A DNA stretch of 64,000 nucleotides from Candidatus Poribacteria bacterium. GTDB lineage: Bacteria; Poribacteria; WGA-4E; WGA-3G. The DNA lies in contig JAJDTJ010000109.1 of the NCBI GenBank assembly GCA_022827225.1, forward strand, positions 1 to 64,000, given 5' to 3'. This document shows positions 1-8,914 of the stretch, piece after piece; positions within the stretch are counted from its first letter, which is position 1; each line of letters starts with the position of its first letter. The notes beneath the pieces were generated by a model, which worked only from the letters and a program-made list of their open reading frames with translations, was not told where the DNA came from and searched no databases. Position numbers and translations under genes: made by a program.

Positions 1-63
1 ATGCCCGATTGAGATTAAAAGATCGTCACAAATCGTATAAAGTGCTACAATAGTCAAGTCCAT
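1..63 (-). CDS. N-terminus of a transposase, cut by the window edge
   Basis: The minus strand has an ATG at position 63 behind a clear ribosome binding site (AAAGGAGAACCCC). It opens 21 codons that run off the window, beginning MDLTIVALYTICDDLL. This start resembles the N-terminus of IS982/IS4-like DDE transposases, in which a short helical segment with a paired-aspartate DDLL stretch comes first. That is recalled family similarity over only 21 residues. The catalytic region lies outside the window, so intactness cannot be judged. If correct, an insertion sequence borders the window on the left and the repeat-rich stretch behind it is its upstream flank. Confidence 0.45.
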   Translation of the reverse strand, partial: MDLTIVALYTICDDLLISIGH

Positions 64-287
64 GGGGTTCTCCTTTTGTTTTTGCGTTAAAAACACTATA
101 AAGGATATCCCATGGATTTACAAGTGGCAACTTGGGTTAACCAATAACTAAAAGCGAAGCGTACCAATAACTTATAACCATCCCTCCAATAACTAACAAC
201 CATTCCTCCAACAACCAACAACTAATAACCAACAACCACTTGCTACAAAAGAGCAACCTGCCTAAGTCCTATCATTTTAAAATTGCC
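64..287. repeat. Intergenic stretch with degenerate AACCAAT/AACAACT repeats
   Basis: No gene is visible. From about 135 to 240 the sequence is a run of 7-8-base units such as AACCAATAACT, AACTAACAACC and AACCAACAACT. A short inverted pair, CAAGTGG near 121 and CCACTTG near 237, brackets the run. The same kind of low-complexity repeat recurs near 8930-9035 and 12035-12130. Confidence 0.6.
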
Positions 288-794
288 TCACGACGCGTTT
301 TTACTACCAGCGTTTTTATATCGCTCGCATATTACTTGGATAAGGTTGGTTGTGGATTTACCTGGGACGTTTAGACCTACGACAACCTTGCCGCCGTTTG
401 CTTCGACGACCTCCCGCTCAATGAGTTGTTCGAGTTCATAGTCGCCACCTTTAACGTGGATACTCGGCTTGAGTTCGGAGAGCAGTTCAATCGGTGTCAA
501 TTCTGGGAAAATAACGACGTAATTGACGCATTCCAACCCGGCGAGCATCTCTGCGCGTTCCGCTTCAGGTACAAGTGGACGGTTTTCACCCTTAAGCTGC
601 CGTACCGAACCATCACTGTTAACGCCGACTACGAGCAGATCCCCGAGCTGGCGTGCCGCTTGTAGATACCGGAGATGTCCCAAGTGTAGTACATCAAAAC
701 AACCGTTGGTAGTGACAACAGTCTTACCGTCTGCTTTTGCCTGTTGAAGACGGGACGCGAGTTCACTGCGATGATAGATCTTTTGGTTTAACAT
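288..794 (-). CDS. rfaE2: RfaE2/HldE-type D-glycero-beta-D-manno-heptose 1-phosphate adenylyltransferase
   Basis: A cytidylyltransferase-fold nucleotidyltransferase. It carries the N-terminal signature TNGCFDVLHLGHLRYL, whose HLGH is the nucleotide-binding HxGH motif, and the later KGGDY and PGKSTTNLI motifs of the RfaE C-terminal family. These enzymes charge heptose 1-phosphate with ATP to make ADP-heptose for lipopolysaccharide core; related enzymes act on other sugar phosphates. The frame opens at 860, but the first 22 codons overlap promoter-like sequence, so I prefer the internal ATG at 794 (MLNQKIYHRSEL), giving 168 residues. The usual kinase half (HldE domain I) is absent, so this is the stand-alone form. 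It is divergent from the lipoprotein gene that starts near 1.0 kb. Confidence 0.85.
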   Translation of the reverse strand: MLNQKIYHRSELASRLQQAKADGKTVVTTNGCFDVLHLGHLRYLQAARQLGDLLVVGVNSDGSVRQLKGENRPLVPEAERAEMLAGLECVNYVVIFPELTPIELLSELKPSIHVKGGDYELEQLIEREVVEANGGKVVVGLNVPGKSTTNLIQVICERYKNAGSKNAS

Positions 795-850
795 GTTTTG
801 TTTGCGATAATAGATGTCTTGGACTAATCGTAGATTTTGAAACATTATAT

Positions 851-879
851 AGTCTATCACGCCTTGGACGCTTTGACAA
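851..879 (-). promoter_or_regulatory. Possible promoter for rfaE2
   Basis: On the minus strand TTGTCA (879-874) and TAGACT (856-851) are separated by 17 bases. A TATAAT (849-844) follows directly. The match is moderate and unverified, but it supports translation beginning at 794 instead of 860. Confidence 0.3.
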
Positions 880-924
880 GTTTTTCCTTCAGAGCATCAG
901 TGTCGTTCAATACCCAATTTTTCC

Positions 925-954
925 TTGACGTAAAAGGTCAATTCCGTGTAATAT
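925..954 (+). promoter_or_regulatory. Promoter for the lipoprotein/beta-barrel gene cluster
   Basis: TTGACG (925-930) and TAATAT (949-954) are separated by 18 bases and lie 37 bases before the first lipoprotein gene. No other good promoter is visible before the three closely spaced genes that follow, so they probably form one transcript. Confidence 0.5.
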
Positions 955-990
955 ATATTGATGTAAAGTAGAACAATATCACAACATATT

Positions 991-1413
991 ATGGAGAGAG
1001 ATGTGTTAAAATACAGATGTCTTGCCGCTATCACTATTGTGGTCTCTTTAACGCTGCCTGGATGCGCCGTGTTCCGCGACACATCGCAGACCGAGGCGTA
1101 CAATCAATTCGCGATACGAGCTGCACGAGCGCAACTCTGGAACGAAGCCATCTTTCGATGGAAGCAGGTCATCAATATCGATCCGGACGACTCCAAGGCA
1201 CATAACAACCTCGGTGTCGCTTACGAAGCCATCGGGAACATGGACGCGGCTCTCACTGCTTACCAGCGCGCTGCGGAATTAGAACCCGACAACAGATACT
1301 ACAGACTCAACTATCGACGCTGCCGTATCCATCTTCGACGAAGTGGTGGTGATAACGAAGACACACCACACATAGAAGCAGAAGAAAACGAATTCTCGCC
1401 GACAGAAGAATGA
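991..1413 (+). CDS. TPR-repeat lipoprotein
   Basis: A 140-residue exported protein. The N-terminus is a lipoprotein signal with lipobox LPGC, so the mature protein should begin at that cysteine and be anchored in a membrane. Two tetratricopeptide repeats follow (WNEAIFRWKQVINIDPDD and the next unit, AHNNLGVAYEAIGNMDAALT), then an acidic tail. TPR lipoproteins usually scaffold outer-membrane assemblies. ATG 991 lacks a good ribosome site. GTG 1003 sits behind GGAGAG and would give a neater signal peptide, so it may be the real start. It is first in a tight cluster with a second lipoprotein (10 bases downstream) and a beta-barrel protein, suggesting a shared envelope role. Confidence 0.8.
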   Translation: MERDVLKYRCLAAITIVVSLTLPGCAVFRDTSQTEAYNQFAIRAARAQLWNEAIFRWKQVINIDPDDSKAHNNLGVAYEAIGNMDAALTAYQRAAELEPDNRYYRLNYRRCRIHLRRSGGDNEDTPHIEAEENEFSPTEE

Positions 1414-1423
1414 GGAGCCCCCT

Positions 1424-2140
1424 ATGCAGATCGTGAGAAACATCGGAATCCTACTGGTAGTGCTAATGCTTTACGGATGCGGTAGTGCCGTGACGCGTGT
1501 CTCGATTCCAGTGAAAGTCGAATCCGAAATTGATATTAGTCGGTATTCTAACTTCGCTGTTCTGCCATTTGTTCCCGAAAAAGAGACGGGACGTAATGAA
1601 AAGCTGCCTGAAGGCATCGGTGAGGAGATTGCATCAATACTCCGTAGCAGTCTATCACGCCAAAAACACTTTGAGGTTGTCAGTGCACAAGAGACCGCCC
1701 GGATGCTGACAGGTGAAACCGTCGAGCAGGCGTGGCTCTCCGATCCGGAACAATTGAGCCGACTCGGAGAATACTTTGAGGTGAAAGGGGTTATCATCGG
1801 AAGTTTTCGTTTCTATTCAGATAGCCGCCCGAGACGGTATTACGGAGAACGCTACTCCATACAACGCCAACGCTACGTTATGGACTATCAGGACTACATG
1901 GAAAAAACCTATCTCCTCTCACTGAGAGTCATGATTTTCGATGTCGAAACTGAAAAGATTATCTGGGATGAAGATTACCGGCGTAACACTGCGGAGGCAC
2001 ATACGATCGGTTCCTTTATTTTCTCTCAAGCGGGTCCACAGGCAAACACGATGAGAGAACTCGGTAAGCGTGCCGCAATGGAATTCACTCGTGAAATCTC
2101 TCCACACTACGAACGCGAAGATCGGTATCTGGTCAATTGA
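1424..2140 (+). CDS. Outer-membrane lipoprotein, CsgG/LpoB-like fold suspected
   Basis: A 238-residue lipoprotein with signal peptide and lipobox LYGC, preceded by ribosome site GAGGAG. The mature part has the alternating pattern of CsgG/TolB-N/LpoB-like proteins: a first strand NFAVLPFVP, a helix with GEEIASILRSSL, the strand HFEVVS, then a LGEYFEVKGVIIGSF segment typical of 'is this protein known or unknown to me' strands in that fold, followed by a beta-rich RVMIFDVETEKIIWDEDY hairpin. The fold assignment is inference. It lies between the TPR lipoprotein and the peptidase/barrel protein and is probably co-transcribed with both. Confidence 0.6.
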   Translation: MQIVRNIGILLVVLMLYGCGSAVTRVSIPVKVESEIDISRYSNFAVLPFVPEKETGRNEKLPEGIGEEIASILRSSLSRQKHFEVVSAQETARMLTGETVEQAWLSDPEQLSRLGEYFEVKGVIIGSFRFYSDSRPRRYYGERYSIQRQRYVMDYQDYMEKTYLLSLRVMIFDVETEKIIWDEDYRRNTAEAHTIGSFIFSQAGPQANTMRELGKRAAMEFTREISPHYEREDRYLVN

Positions 2141-2162
2141 CGAAAAAATAGGAGTTAGAGGC

Positions 2163-5100
2163 GTGAAAAACAATAAAACCAAATCGCTAATAGCCAAAAA
2201 CATATCTGAAAAATACGCCGATCACACACGACAGATATTCGGTAGATATCTCTTTTGTACCCTCCTGCTCGTCGGTTTATTGATGCCTCGTGTCGGATGG
2301 GCACAAGCTTTCGGTAAAAACAAGATCACGGCACAACGCTTCGATTGGCACATCCATCGGACAGAGCATTTCGATATACACTACTATTCGAGCGAGGCGA
2401 AACTTGTGCCTATTATGGCTGCGATTGCGGAAGAGGCTTACGAACAACACAGCGAGGATTTTGAACACGAACTGCAAGATAGAACGCCGCTTATCCTCTA
2501 CAAATCCCACAAGGATTTTCAGGAAACCAACATTATCTTACAAGAGCTTCACGAAGGTATCGGTGGCTTTGCGGAACTCTTTAAGCATCGCATTGTTATT
2601 CCGTTCACAGGTTCCCTTGAAGCGTTTCGAGAGGTGATTTTTCATGAACTCATCCACATCTTTCAGTACGACATCATCTATCAAAAACCGCACGCACGCA
2701 TCTACAGCGGCGAGTTCCTCTACTCACCCCCGCTCTGGTTCATAGAAGGGATGGCAGATTATTTCGCCGAAGATAACGATGCGATCGGGGAGATGGTCAT
2801 CCGCGATGCGAGCATGAATAACAACATCGTGCCGTTGCCGCAACTCCAGAATTTCAACCGACTCAGTTCACCTTATGTCGGATATAAGTTAGGACAATTG
2901 GCGGTGGCGTATCTCACGGAGACTTATGGACGTGAGAAGATCGCTGAGATCCTACGCGGGTTACGACAGAGTCGCACGAAAGACCTTGACCGAGTTTTCA
3001 GGGAAGTACTCGGCGTGGAACTCGAAGAATTCGATAAAGCGTGGCGACAGACCGTCCGGAGACGCTACTGGCCCCTCATCGAAGATCGGGAATTGCCCGA
3101 TCTCGTCGCGAAAAATCTTACCGAGAAATCGCGATACTCTCATAATATCAAACCGATCTGGTCACCGAGCGGCGACATTATCGCTTACGTCACAGGAAAC
3201 GACGGATTCCTTGAGGTCATTCTGATGTCCGCAAAAACCGGTGAGCGCATTGATCGAGTTACCAAACGATTTTTCCGAGAGAAATACGAAGAAATACGAA
3301 CCGATTTCAGCGGATTCGGCAGAAGTCTCGCATGGGCACCCGATGGCGACAGAATCGCATTCGTCGCTAAGCATCACGACGCTAACTATCTCCTCGAAGT
3401 GAACATCCTAACAGAAGAACTCACACAGTACTTCAGGCTCGATTATGATAACATCTCCTCTCCCGACTATGACGGCAGCGGTGAACAGATCGTATTTTCA
3501 GCACTCAAAGAGGGACAGACTGACCTCTACAGTATTGAACTCCTGACGGGTGAAATCAATAGACTGACTTTCGACGCATTCAATGACACACACCCGTCAT
3601 GGCATCCGACAACCGACAAAATCGTCTACACCTCCGAGCGCGGACGTAAAAACAGGCTTGTATTGATTGACCTCGACAACGGTACAGAACGTGTACTAAC
3701 TAACGGCACCTATAACGCTATTAGTCCATCATGGACACCGGACGGAGAATCAATTCTTTTCTGCGCAGACGGGCAAGGCATTTATGATATATACAGACTC
3801 GAGATTGTGGAGAAGAATGAGGCACAAGAGGACGCAGTTACAGATGCAGAAGATGAAACGCAAGTTGAACAGTTGGATAATGATACGGTCAGAGGAACGT
3901 CACTGTTCTCTGGAGCGAACCGTCTGGAACTTACAGACAGAACGCTACAAGTTGAACTGACGCGTCTGACCAGTATGATGACCGGGTGTTTCAATCCGAG
4001 TTTATCACCAGACGGAAAGCAGTTGCTGTTTAGTGCCTATCAGAACGGGAAATACGATGTCCATACGATGGAGATCGCTAAAACCATCGAAGAAAAAGTT
4101 GAGGTTATAGACATCGCGGAACCCACGGCTGTTCTAACAACAGAAAAACCGGCGACCTACAGGATCGCCAGACGCAAGTATAGTACAAAATCCTCTTTCG
4201 CCTTAGATGCGATCTTCCCAGATTTCACGCTGGGTGCCGACGGTATCCTGAGAAGCGCTGTGCAGATTATCGGTAGCGATATGTTGGGTAACCATCGGAT
4301 CGGTGTCAGTGTGATGAGCCAATCCAGTTACCTCGCCCCGGATTTCATCGCCCAATACGGGTTCTTGACGCACCGAACCGACATCGGCGCGATGGTTTAT
4401 AATTACCACGAATACCATATCTTAGGCGGTATCCAGAGCAGGCGCGGTATCTTACAACGGATTACAGGACTCGGCACGTATCTCAATTACCCGTTTGATA
4501 GGTACCATCGACTCGATCTTAACCTCTCAATGTATTCGCAGCCGTTCTCCTTTAACTTCCAAACAAGCCGTCCGTTGGACCCGTTTGACGATCGAGGTCT
4601 GCTCACTATAGGTTCTATCGCGTTTGTTGGCGATACGACGATGTGGCGCGAATGGGCACCGTATACCGGTTCACGATACCGGATTGAACTTGAACGATCT
4701 TTTCCAACATTCGGTAGCGAATTATCGCTCACAAACGTCATCTTTGATGCACGACGCTACTTCGGTCTCGGTAGACGTTCTACCCTCGCGGCGCGGTTGC
4801 TGTTCGGCGGCAGCTTCGGGGCTGACAAATCCTATTTCTATCTCGGTGGTATTGATACCTTACGCGGCTACGATTATGAGGCGTTAGTCGGCACCCGCAT
4901 CGGACTCATCAACTTAGAAGTCCGTATCCCTTTGATAGATGTCCTCCACTTCGGATGGCCAATTAGATGGACACTTGGCGGTATCCGTGGTATTATCTTT
5001 GCCGATCTCGGCGCCGCGTGGTCAGACTGGCAGTACGGACCGGAGAACCGATTCAACATTTTCGTCCGAGAAGAAAATCGTATTCGACTCGACGATGCCA

Positions 5101-5234
5101 AAGCTGCAGTCGGAATCGGGATGCGACTCCAACTCGGTCTGTTTTCAATAGACTTCGCCGCAGCGAGACATACAGACCTCACCCGATTAGAACCCGGCTT
5201 CAAATATCACTTTGGACTCGGACAATCTTTTTAA
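2163..5234 (+). CDS. Secreted gluzincin-like peptidase fused to a TolB-like propeller and an outer-membrane beta-barrel
   Basis: About 1023 residues from a GTG start at 2163, chosen because AGGAGTTAGAG lies just upstream; the longer frame back to 2070 overlaps the previous gene. A signal peptide ends near VGWAQA. Residues 55-290 form a peptidase domain with HELIH (H161, E162, H165) and EGMADY (E195), the zinc and catalytic residues of MA-type metallopeptidases. Residues about 300-650 contain repeated WSPSGD, WAPDGD and WTPDGE blades of a TolB/WD40-like propeller. From about 690 the protein is strand-rich, with the surface-antigen motif LGGIDTLRGYDYE and a terminal phenylalanine, as in Omp85/BamA-type barrels. 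The order suggests a peptidase carried by its own barrel. Function is unproven. Confidence 0.8.
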   Translation: MKNNKTKSLIAKNISEKYADHTRQIFGRYLFCTLLLVGLLMPRVGWAQAFGKNKITAQRFDWHIHRTEHFDIHYYSSEAKLVPIMAAIAEEAYEQHSEDFEHELQDRTPLILYKSHKDFQETNIILQELHEGIGGFAELFKHRIVIPFTGSLEAFREVIFHELIHIFQYDIIYQKPHARIYSGEFLYSPPLWFIEGMADYFAEDNDAIGEMVIRDASMNNNIVPLPQLQNFNRLSSPYVGYKLGQLAVAYLTETYGREKIAEILRGLRQSRTKDLDRVFREVLGVELEEFDKAWRQTVRRRYWPLIEDRELPDLVAKNLTEKSRYSHNIKPIWSPSGDIIAYVTGNDGFLEVILMSAKTGERIDRVTKRFFREKYEEIRTDFSGFGRSLAWAPDGDRIAFVAKHHDANYLLEVNILTEELTQYFRLDYDNISSPDYDGSGEQIVFSALKEGQTDLYSIELLTGEINRLTFDAFNDTHPSWHPTTDKIVYTSERGRKNRLVLIDLDNGTERVLTNGTYNAISPSWTPDGESILFCADGQGIYDIYRLEIVEKNEAQEDAVTDAEDETQVEQLDNDTVRGTSLFSGANRLELTDRTLQVELTRLTSMMTGCFNPSLSPDGKQLLFSAYQNGKYDVHTMEIAKTIEEKVEVIDIAEPTAVLTTEKPATYRIARRKYSTKSSFALDAIFPDFTLGADGILRSAVQIIGSDMLGNHRIGVSVMSQSSYLAPDFIAQYGFLTHRTDIGAMVYNYHEYHILGGIQSRRGILQRITGLGTYLNYPFDRYHRLDLNLSMYSQPFSFNFQTSRPLDPFDDRGLLTIGSIAFVGDTTMWREWAPYTGSRYRIELERSFPTFGSELSLTNVIFDARRYFGLGRRSTLAARLLFGGSFGADKSYFYLGGIDTLRGYDYEALVGTRIGLINLEVRIPLIDVLHFGWPIRWTLGGIRGIIFADLGAAWSDWQYGPENRFNIFVREENRIRLDDAKAAVGIGMRLQLGLFSIDFAAARHTDLTRLEPGFKYHFGLGQSF

Positions 5235-5403
5235 CAGCCGTCGGCAATCGGCAATCAGCAGTCAGCACGAATAGCCGTCAGCAATCGATAGGCAGCAGTC
5301 AGGACCAAGAGACTTTGGAACTTTCATAAACCTCTTAACTGATGGCTGAAAGGTTTTTCGTAGAAAAACCGCCCCGACTGCTGACGACTACTAAAGGAGA
5401 AAT
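5235..5403. repeat. Intergenic repeat element with a perfect GTA-loop hairpin
   Basis: The segment begins with degenerate CAATCGGCA/CAGTCAGCA units and ends with a perfect hairpin: GGTTTTTC (5352-5359), loop GTA, GAAAAACC (5363-5370). The ribosome site of the next gene (AAAGGAG) follows at once. Related hairpins with different stems occur at 8621-8637 and 12133-12150. Confidence 0.6.
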
Positions 5404-8400
5404 ATGGAATCACGAACCAAACGTTTTATTATCTCTATCGTCATCCTCGGTGTTATCGGCGGACTGGGTGCCCTCTGGGTTAACCTCTTCCCCGATTTTC
5501 TGTGGTTTGAGATGGTGGACTATAAACCGGTCTTCACTAAAATTCTGGGAACAAAAATCCTCGTTGGCGTAATTGTCGGGGTCTGCTACTTAACGATCCT
5601 GTTGGTCAACCTCGCTTTAATCTATCGGTTCACACCGGCACACCTGAGTCCCGCTTTTATGGGAGGTGCGGACTTCACAGATGGTGCCACAAGCAACCCT
5701 GGTGACACCCGAAAGATGATTTACGGCGGTCTGACACTCGTCGCCATACTTTTCAGCGTTTTGATGGGCTACACAGCGAGCGATCGGTGGGAGATTTATC
5801 TACGCTACTTCAACGCAAATGAACTCGTTTTCCCAGCTGCGACACCTATTACCGTAGAAGAAACCGTTGACGGAAACGAAATACCTGTTTCACAATTGGA
5901 ACTTCAGGCAAAAGAGATTAAAGTTGGGGATCCTGTCAACGTTCAGATAGACGGTACGAATCAGGAAGCACGCGTTGAAGCGGTGTTAGAGAATGCCATT
6001 CGATTAAACACAGCAGTCCAGATAGAACCCGGGCAAAAAGCGTTCTTCACGTCACCGGCACGCGACCCGATCTTCAAAAAAGATGTCACCTTCTATATCT
6101 TCAAGATGCCGTTGGAACGCTACATCTGCGGAACTCTTTTCGGTATCTTTATGTTGGTGACAATATTCGCAACGGTCATCTATTTTTTTCATGGGTTAGT
6201 CACGGGTGATACTAGCCAGTTCCGGTTCCGTCCGCCTTTCAACGTCAAAGCGCATCTGTTTACGCTTGTCGGTTTGACGCTCCTTTGCAGAGCATGGAAT
6301 TACAAATTCGTTATGTATGACCTACTGTATGCGTCAAACGATGTTGTACGCGGTGGGGGAGGCTATGCAGCGATACAAGCACGCCTCCCAGTTTTGAACG
6401 TTATGCTCTGGCTCACTATCATTTGCGCACTGATTTTCATCATCAGTATCTTCTTGAAACGTAACGTTTATGCTTTCGGTGGATTCGTTGTCTTCCTAAT
6501 CGCCGGTTTCCTCGGGCAAGCCTACCCCGCCGCAATACAGAGTTGGCGGGTTGAGCCGAATAAGCAGGTTTTAGAAGCAGACTATATCAATTATAACATC
6601 AAAGCGACACTTCAGGCTTACGGCTTAGCTGAAAACACGGTAACCGAAGAAGAGTATCCTTTGACAGAGGAACTCAGTTACAACGATATAACCAGCCGCG
6701 AAAATGCTCCCGTCTTTAATAGCATTCGGCTCTGGGATTGGCGACCGCTGCGCAGAATCTTTCGACAGCTCCAAGAATTGCGCTCACAGTATGACTTCAA
6801 CGATGTTGATATTGACCGCTATGTCGTTGATGGCGAAATCCGACAGGTGATGCTGTCCGGACGCGAACTTAATATCAACGAACTTCCGATAGAGATCAGG
6901 AATGATTGGTATAAGCAGACCTATACCTACACCCACGGATACGGTGCCGTCGTGAGTCCCGTGAATGAGATCGACAACGGCAAACCGAATATGTATGTAC
7001 AAGAATTACCGCCTATTGAATATAAGGACGAGTGGGAACATCGGTTTAACGAAACACCGGGCCCGCGTATCTACTACGGCGAACGCACGAATCGCTATGT
7101 TATCGTACATCCTGACCGTCCGCAGGCACTCGAGTTTGATTATCCGCAAGAGGGACAGCAATACGCCGAATACGCCTATCAAGGGGAAGGCGGCGTTGCA
7201 CTTAGCTCTTTTTGGCGGAAAATCGTGTATATGCTCAAGTTCGGCAACGAAATCAATTTCGTCCTACCGGGCGAAATTTCATCGACAAGCCGAATCCTAT
7301 ATGAACGAAATATCAAAAGACGGATTCATAAGATCGCACCGTTCTTGCGTTATGATGGGGACCCGTACATCATTATCCACAACGGCAGACTCGTCTGGAT
7401 GATTGATGCATACACCATTACACACAGGTACCCATATTCTGTCTCAATGCGGGAATTTGCTGATGAACGGAGACGACAGTTCCGAAACACACAGCAGGAC
7501 GGTGAACCCTGGGGCAACTACATCCGAAATTCTGTGAAAGTTATCGTCGATGCCTACGACGGCACCATCGATTTTTACATCATGGAACGAGAACAGGACC
7601 CAATCGCGGAGTGCTACAGAAGAATCTTCCCCGACCTCTTCAAACCGTTTCAAGAGATGCCGGAGTCCCTCAAAGCGCATATTCGGTACCCGATAGCGAT
7701 GTTTCTCATCCAAGCTCAAGTCTATCGGGATTATCACATGAAAGACCCGGTAACTTTCTATGCCGGAGAAGATAAGTGGGAAATCGGTAGAGAACTCTAT
7801 GACAATACGGATGCCCAGACCCAGCAGGTGTCGCAACAGCCGAGAAGTCCGTTTGCCCCACAACAGCAGACCGTCCAACGTTCAGCAGCGGAAGGCCAAA
7901 CCGTTGAACCTTACTATGTCGTTATCCGGTTACCGGGTAAACAAAAACCTGAATTCATGTTGATGTTGCCCTACACACCGCTCAATAAACTGAACCTCAC
8001 GGCATGGATCGCTGCACGATGTGATCTCCCGCAATACGGACAACTCCTTGTCTATCGATTCCCGAAACGGAAACAGATCGCTGGACCGATGCAGGTAGAA
8101 AACTTTATTAGCCAAGAACCGGAGATTTCACAGCAGATTAGTCTCTGGAATACCGAGGGCTCCCGTGTTTTACGTGGCAACTTGTTGATTCTTCCGATGA
8201 ATAACTCACTGCTCTATGTCGAACCGATCTACATCCAATCTGAAGATGAGAAAACCGCTATTCCGGAATTGCGGCGAGTCGTCATCGGGTATGAAAACAA
8301 GGTCGTTTGGGGTGCGAGTCTTGACGAGGCACTCCTGAAGATGTTCGGACAGGGAACACGCCGTCAAACCGCAGCAACGATTGCGGCAACCCCTGAAACG

Positions 8401-8571
8401 GCAACCGATCCCGACACAGGTCAGACCTCATACCCCGAACTCTTTAGGCAAGCAAACCGCTATTTCAATCAGGCGCAAGATGCACAACGCGCCGGCGATT
8501 GGGCAGAATATGGACGCTTGCAACAACTTTTAGGGGAAACCTTGCAACAACTTGAGGGAACTGTAGAATAA
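5404..8571 (+). CDS. UPF0182 family integral membrane protein
   Basis: A 1055-residue protein matching UPF0182 (COG1615), a widespread family of unknown function. The N-terminal third holds about seven hydrophobic membrane segments, beginning near residues 9-31 and 53-77. The large soluble part contains family hallmarks such as WDWRPLRRIFRQLQ, YTHGYGAVVSPVN and the GPRIYYGE region. The C-terminus is a low-complexity helical tail (FRQANRYFNQAQDAQRAGDW) seen in many members, which contain a PBX-like helix near the end. Length is about the family norm. The start follows AAAGGAG. An unusual glutamine-rich insert (QQVSQQPRSPFAPQQQ) lies near residue 810. Confidence 0.88.
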   Translation: MESRTKRFIISIVILGVIGGLGALWVNLFPDFLWFEMVDYKPVFTKILGTKILVGVIVGVCYLTILLVNLALIYRFTPAHLSPAFMGGADFTDGATSNPGDTRKMIYGGLTLVAILFSVLMGYTASDRWEIYLRYFNANELVFPAATPITVEETVDGNEIPVSQLELQAKEIKVGDPVNVQIDGTNQEARVEAVLENAIRLNTAVQIEPGQKAFFTSPARDPIFKKDVTFYIFKMPLERYICGTLFGIFMLVTIFATVIYFFHGLVTGDTSQFRFRPPFNVKAHLFTLVGLTLLCRAWNYKFVMYDLLYASNDVVRGGGGYAAIQARLPVLNVMLWLTIICALIFIISIFLKRNVYAFGGFVVFLIAGFLGQAYPAAIQSWRVEPNKQVLEADYINYNIKATLQAYGLAENTVTEEEYPLTEELSYNDITSRENAPVFNSIRLWDWRPLRRIFRQLQELRSQYDFNDVDIDRYVVDGEIRQVMLSGRELNINELPIEIRNDWYKQTYTYTHGYGAVVSPVNEIDNGKPNMYVQELPPIEYKDEWEHRFNETPGPRIYYGERTNRYVIVHPDRPQALEFDYPQEGQQYAEYAYQGEGGVALSSFWRKIVYMLKFGNEINFVLPGEISSTSRILYERNIKRRIHKIAPFLRYDGDPYIIIHNGRLVWMIDAYTITHRYPYSVSMREFADERRRQFRNTQQDGEPWGNYIRNSVKVIVDAYDGTIDFYIMEREQDPIAECYRRIFPDLFKPFQEMPESLKAHIRYPIAMFLIQAQVYRDYHMKDPVTFYAGEDKWEIGRELYDNTDAQTQQVSQQPRSPFAPQQQTVQRSAAEGQTVEPYYVVIRLPGKQKPEFMLMLPYTPLNKLNLTAWIAARCDLPQYGQLLVYRFPKRKQIAGPMQVENFISQEPEISQQISLWNTEGSRVLRGNLLILPMNNSLLYVEPIYIQSEDEKTAIPELRRVVIGYENKVVWGASLDEALLKMFGQGTRRQTAATIAATPETATDPDTGQTSYPELFRQANRYFNQAQDAQRAGDWAEYGRLQQLLGETLQQLEGTVE

Positions 8572-8650
8572 AACGGTTATCGGTTATCAGTTAAAGACGA
8601 CTGACAACTGATAACTGAAAGGTTTGCGTAGCAAACCGTACGGATAACCA
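8572..8650. repeat. Intergenic repeat with GTA-loop hairpin
   Basis: Contains GGTTATCGGTTATCAG and GACTGACAACTGATAACTG units, then the perfect hairpin GGTTTGC (8621-8627), loop GTA, GCAAACC (8631-8637), then CCGTACGGATAACC. It has the same layout as the hairpins at 5352 and 12133. Confidence 0.6.
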
Positions 8651-8668
8651 TTAAAGGAGGTGAAACAG

Positions 8669-8914
8669 ATGGCTCTTGATTGGAAACCGCGCCATAGGGA
8701 TATGATTATTGGCGGAATCCCGTGGTTAGCCAGAATCAGCGATAAAGCCAGCGCGAAATTGCAGGGTATCATCGGTGAGTATATCTATCCCTGACCGCAG
8801 GACAAGTTGTTCCTGGAGGAACACAAATTAGGTGCTGAAGAATTCGTTGAGATGGTGAAAGCGAACCCCTCAGATGATGAGATGATCGCCGCTATGAAGA
8901 AATTGAATTCTTAG
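8669..8914 (+). CDS. Candidate selenoprotein, DUF5069-like, with in-frame UGA at codon 42
   Basis: A very strong ribosome site (AAAGGAGGTG, six bases upstream) leads to ATG 8669. Reading through TGA at 8792-8794 gives 81 residues ending at TAG 8912. The part before UGA (GIPWLARISDKASAKLQG then IGEYIYP) and after it (PQDKLFLEEHKLGAEEFVEM) together match the DUF5069 pattern as I recall it: an ARxxDKARAKLxG helix, EYIY, then Cys-Pro-x-Asp and a GIxAEEFLE helix. UGA falls exactly on that cysteine. Downstream, GTTCC (8809-8813), loop TGGA and GGAAC (8818-8822) form a hairpin with guanines in the loop, about 21 bases after UGA, a suitable place for a bacterial SECIS. Alternatives are a Cys-to-stop mutation or sequencing error. 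Confidence 0.65.
8809..8822 (+). promoter_or_regulatory. Possible bacterial SECIS hairpin
   Basis: Perfect five-base stem GTTCC/GGAAC with loop TGGA, extendable outward by TTG and CAA with a small bulge. It lies inside the reading frame just after the UGA at 8792. Distance and loop guanines fit the loose bacterial SECIS pattern. The stem is short, so the structural case alone is modest. Confidence 0.4.

Noticed and set aside
64..287. CRISPR-like array from regular AACCAACAACT units
   Set aside because: The units are 7-8 bases, degenerate and contiguous, with no spacers of uniform length and no cas genes.
2070..2162. Extension of the peptidase-barrel gene to the ATG at 2070
   Set aside because: It overlaps 71 bases of the preceding lipoprotein gene, lacks a ribosome site and spoils the signal peptide. 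GTG 2163 has AGGAG upstream.
8792..8794. Treating the TGA as a simple stop that ends a 41-residue gene
   Set aside because: The frame after it continues with family-like sequence to a natural TAG and no frame change, which a true stop would not preserve. Sequencing error or pseudogene remain open and are stated in the finding.
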